This document shows, piece after piece, positions 63,908-64,000 of a DNA stretch of 64,000 nt. The translations under genes and the position numbers were made by a program. This DNA is from Desulfobacterales bacterium (GTDB lineage: Bacteria; Desulfobacterota; Desulfobacteria; Desulfobacterales; JAHEIW01). The notes beneath the pieces were generated by a model that saw nothing but the letters and a program-made list of their open reading frames with translations, had not been told where the DNA came from and ran no database searches. Numbering within the stretch: position 1 is the first letter of the stretch; each line of letters begins with the position of its first letter. The stretch spans positions 1-64,000 of the forward strand of contig JASJAN010000021.1 of NCBI GenBank assembly GCA_030066985.1, in the 5' to 3' direction.

Positions 63908-64000
63908 TTATTTCTTTATATCATTCACCAAATCCTTGATTATGGCAACAACATTTCGTCCCCTTTCGCGTGCAATGCGATGCGCATCCGCGACAATTTG
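63908..64000 (-). CDS. 3' end of an unidentified gene (cut by window edge)
   Basis: The last 30 residues of a minus-strand frame are readable to TAA (63908-63910): QIVADAHRIARERGRNVVAI, then IKDLVNDIKK. The helical, charged sequence does not identify a family. It lies upstream of the small zinc protein gene in the same orientation and may be its operon partner. Confidence 0.5.
   Translation of the reverse strand, partial: QIVADAHRIARERGRNVVAIIKDLVNDIKK

Overview
The window is a chromosomal, housekeeping-rich stretch of a Gram-negative bacterium. The best guess is a Desulfobacterota (deltaproteobacterial, Desulfobacterales-like) genome. This rests on the PxxKW cysteine-rich protein, the bacterial selenocysteine gene selA, a DVU0524-like flagellar-type small protein, many lipoproteins, and intergenic palindromic repeats. 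The assignment is inference from gene content; there is no rRNA in the window.

Layout. 1-0.9 kb: start of tuf and four tRNA genes (Thr-TGT, Tyr-GTA, Gly-TCC, Thr-GGT), all on the minus strand, in the same order as the E. coli thrU-tyrU-glyT-thrT-tufB operon. 1.6-10.6 kb: LysM lytic transglycosylase, a small ATPase, a pseudouridine synthase, argJ, a tiny two-CxxC gene with an in-frame TGA (probable selenoprotein), an AEC permease, truA, an aminotransferase and a PxxKW protein. 11-20.4 kb: phosphofructokinase, an LpoA/YraM-like lipoprotein, a GAF/HD-GYP phosphodiesterase, a DUF4124 protein, class II FBP aldolase and small flagellar-type proteins. 20.5-23.5 kb: cvpA-mazG-hisH-hisF on the minus strand. 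23.8-32.2 kb: phoH, a PgpH-like HD protein, ybeY, pdxJ, nnr, tsaE, lysC. 32.8-37.5 kb: OmpA-like lipoprotein, pyrF, rfbB and a CheD-HDOD fusion. 37.5-47 kb: selA, a GGDEF-like/TPR protein, gmhA, a deoxyhypusine-synthase-like protein, an FmdB zinc ribbon, hemC, cobA-hemD, a flavoprotein-SCP2 fusion and a methyltransferase. 47.3-53.8 kb: trxB, M20 peptidase, gpgS, moaA, adenosine-specific kinase, PilZ protein. 53.9-64 kb: FAD oxidoreductase, PhzF, HAD protein, PatB-like enzyme, lipoprotein, C-terminal J-domain protein, glutaryl-CoA-dehydrogenase-like enzyme, aldo/keto reductase, a zinc protein and the 3' end of one more gene.

Functional threads. The YbeY/PhoH/PgpH block is a conserved RNA-quality and c-di-AMP cluster. 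HemC and CobA-HemD make uroporphyrinogen III and precorrin-2 for siroheme, heme and cobamides. HD-GYP, PilZ, HDOD and degenerate GGDEF proteins point to second-messenger signalling. SelA indicates that the organism decodes UGA as selenocysteine. This fits the strongest discovery here: a 61-residue two-CxxC protein (6710-6895) whose reading frame continues through a TGA. That TGA lies in the base stem of a hairpin with a G-rich apical loop, the layout of the E. coli fdhF SECIS.

No transposase, integrase, prophage, CRISPR array or rRNA was seen. Non-coding DNA is instead rich in palindromic repeats, at least two of which recur as longer elements with matching ends (21385-21553 with 33610-33789; 47096-47290 with 56486-56615).
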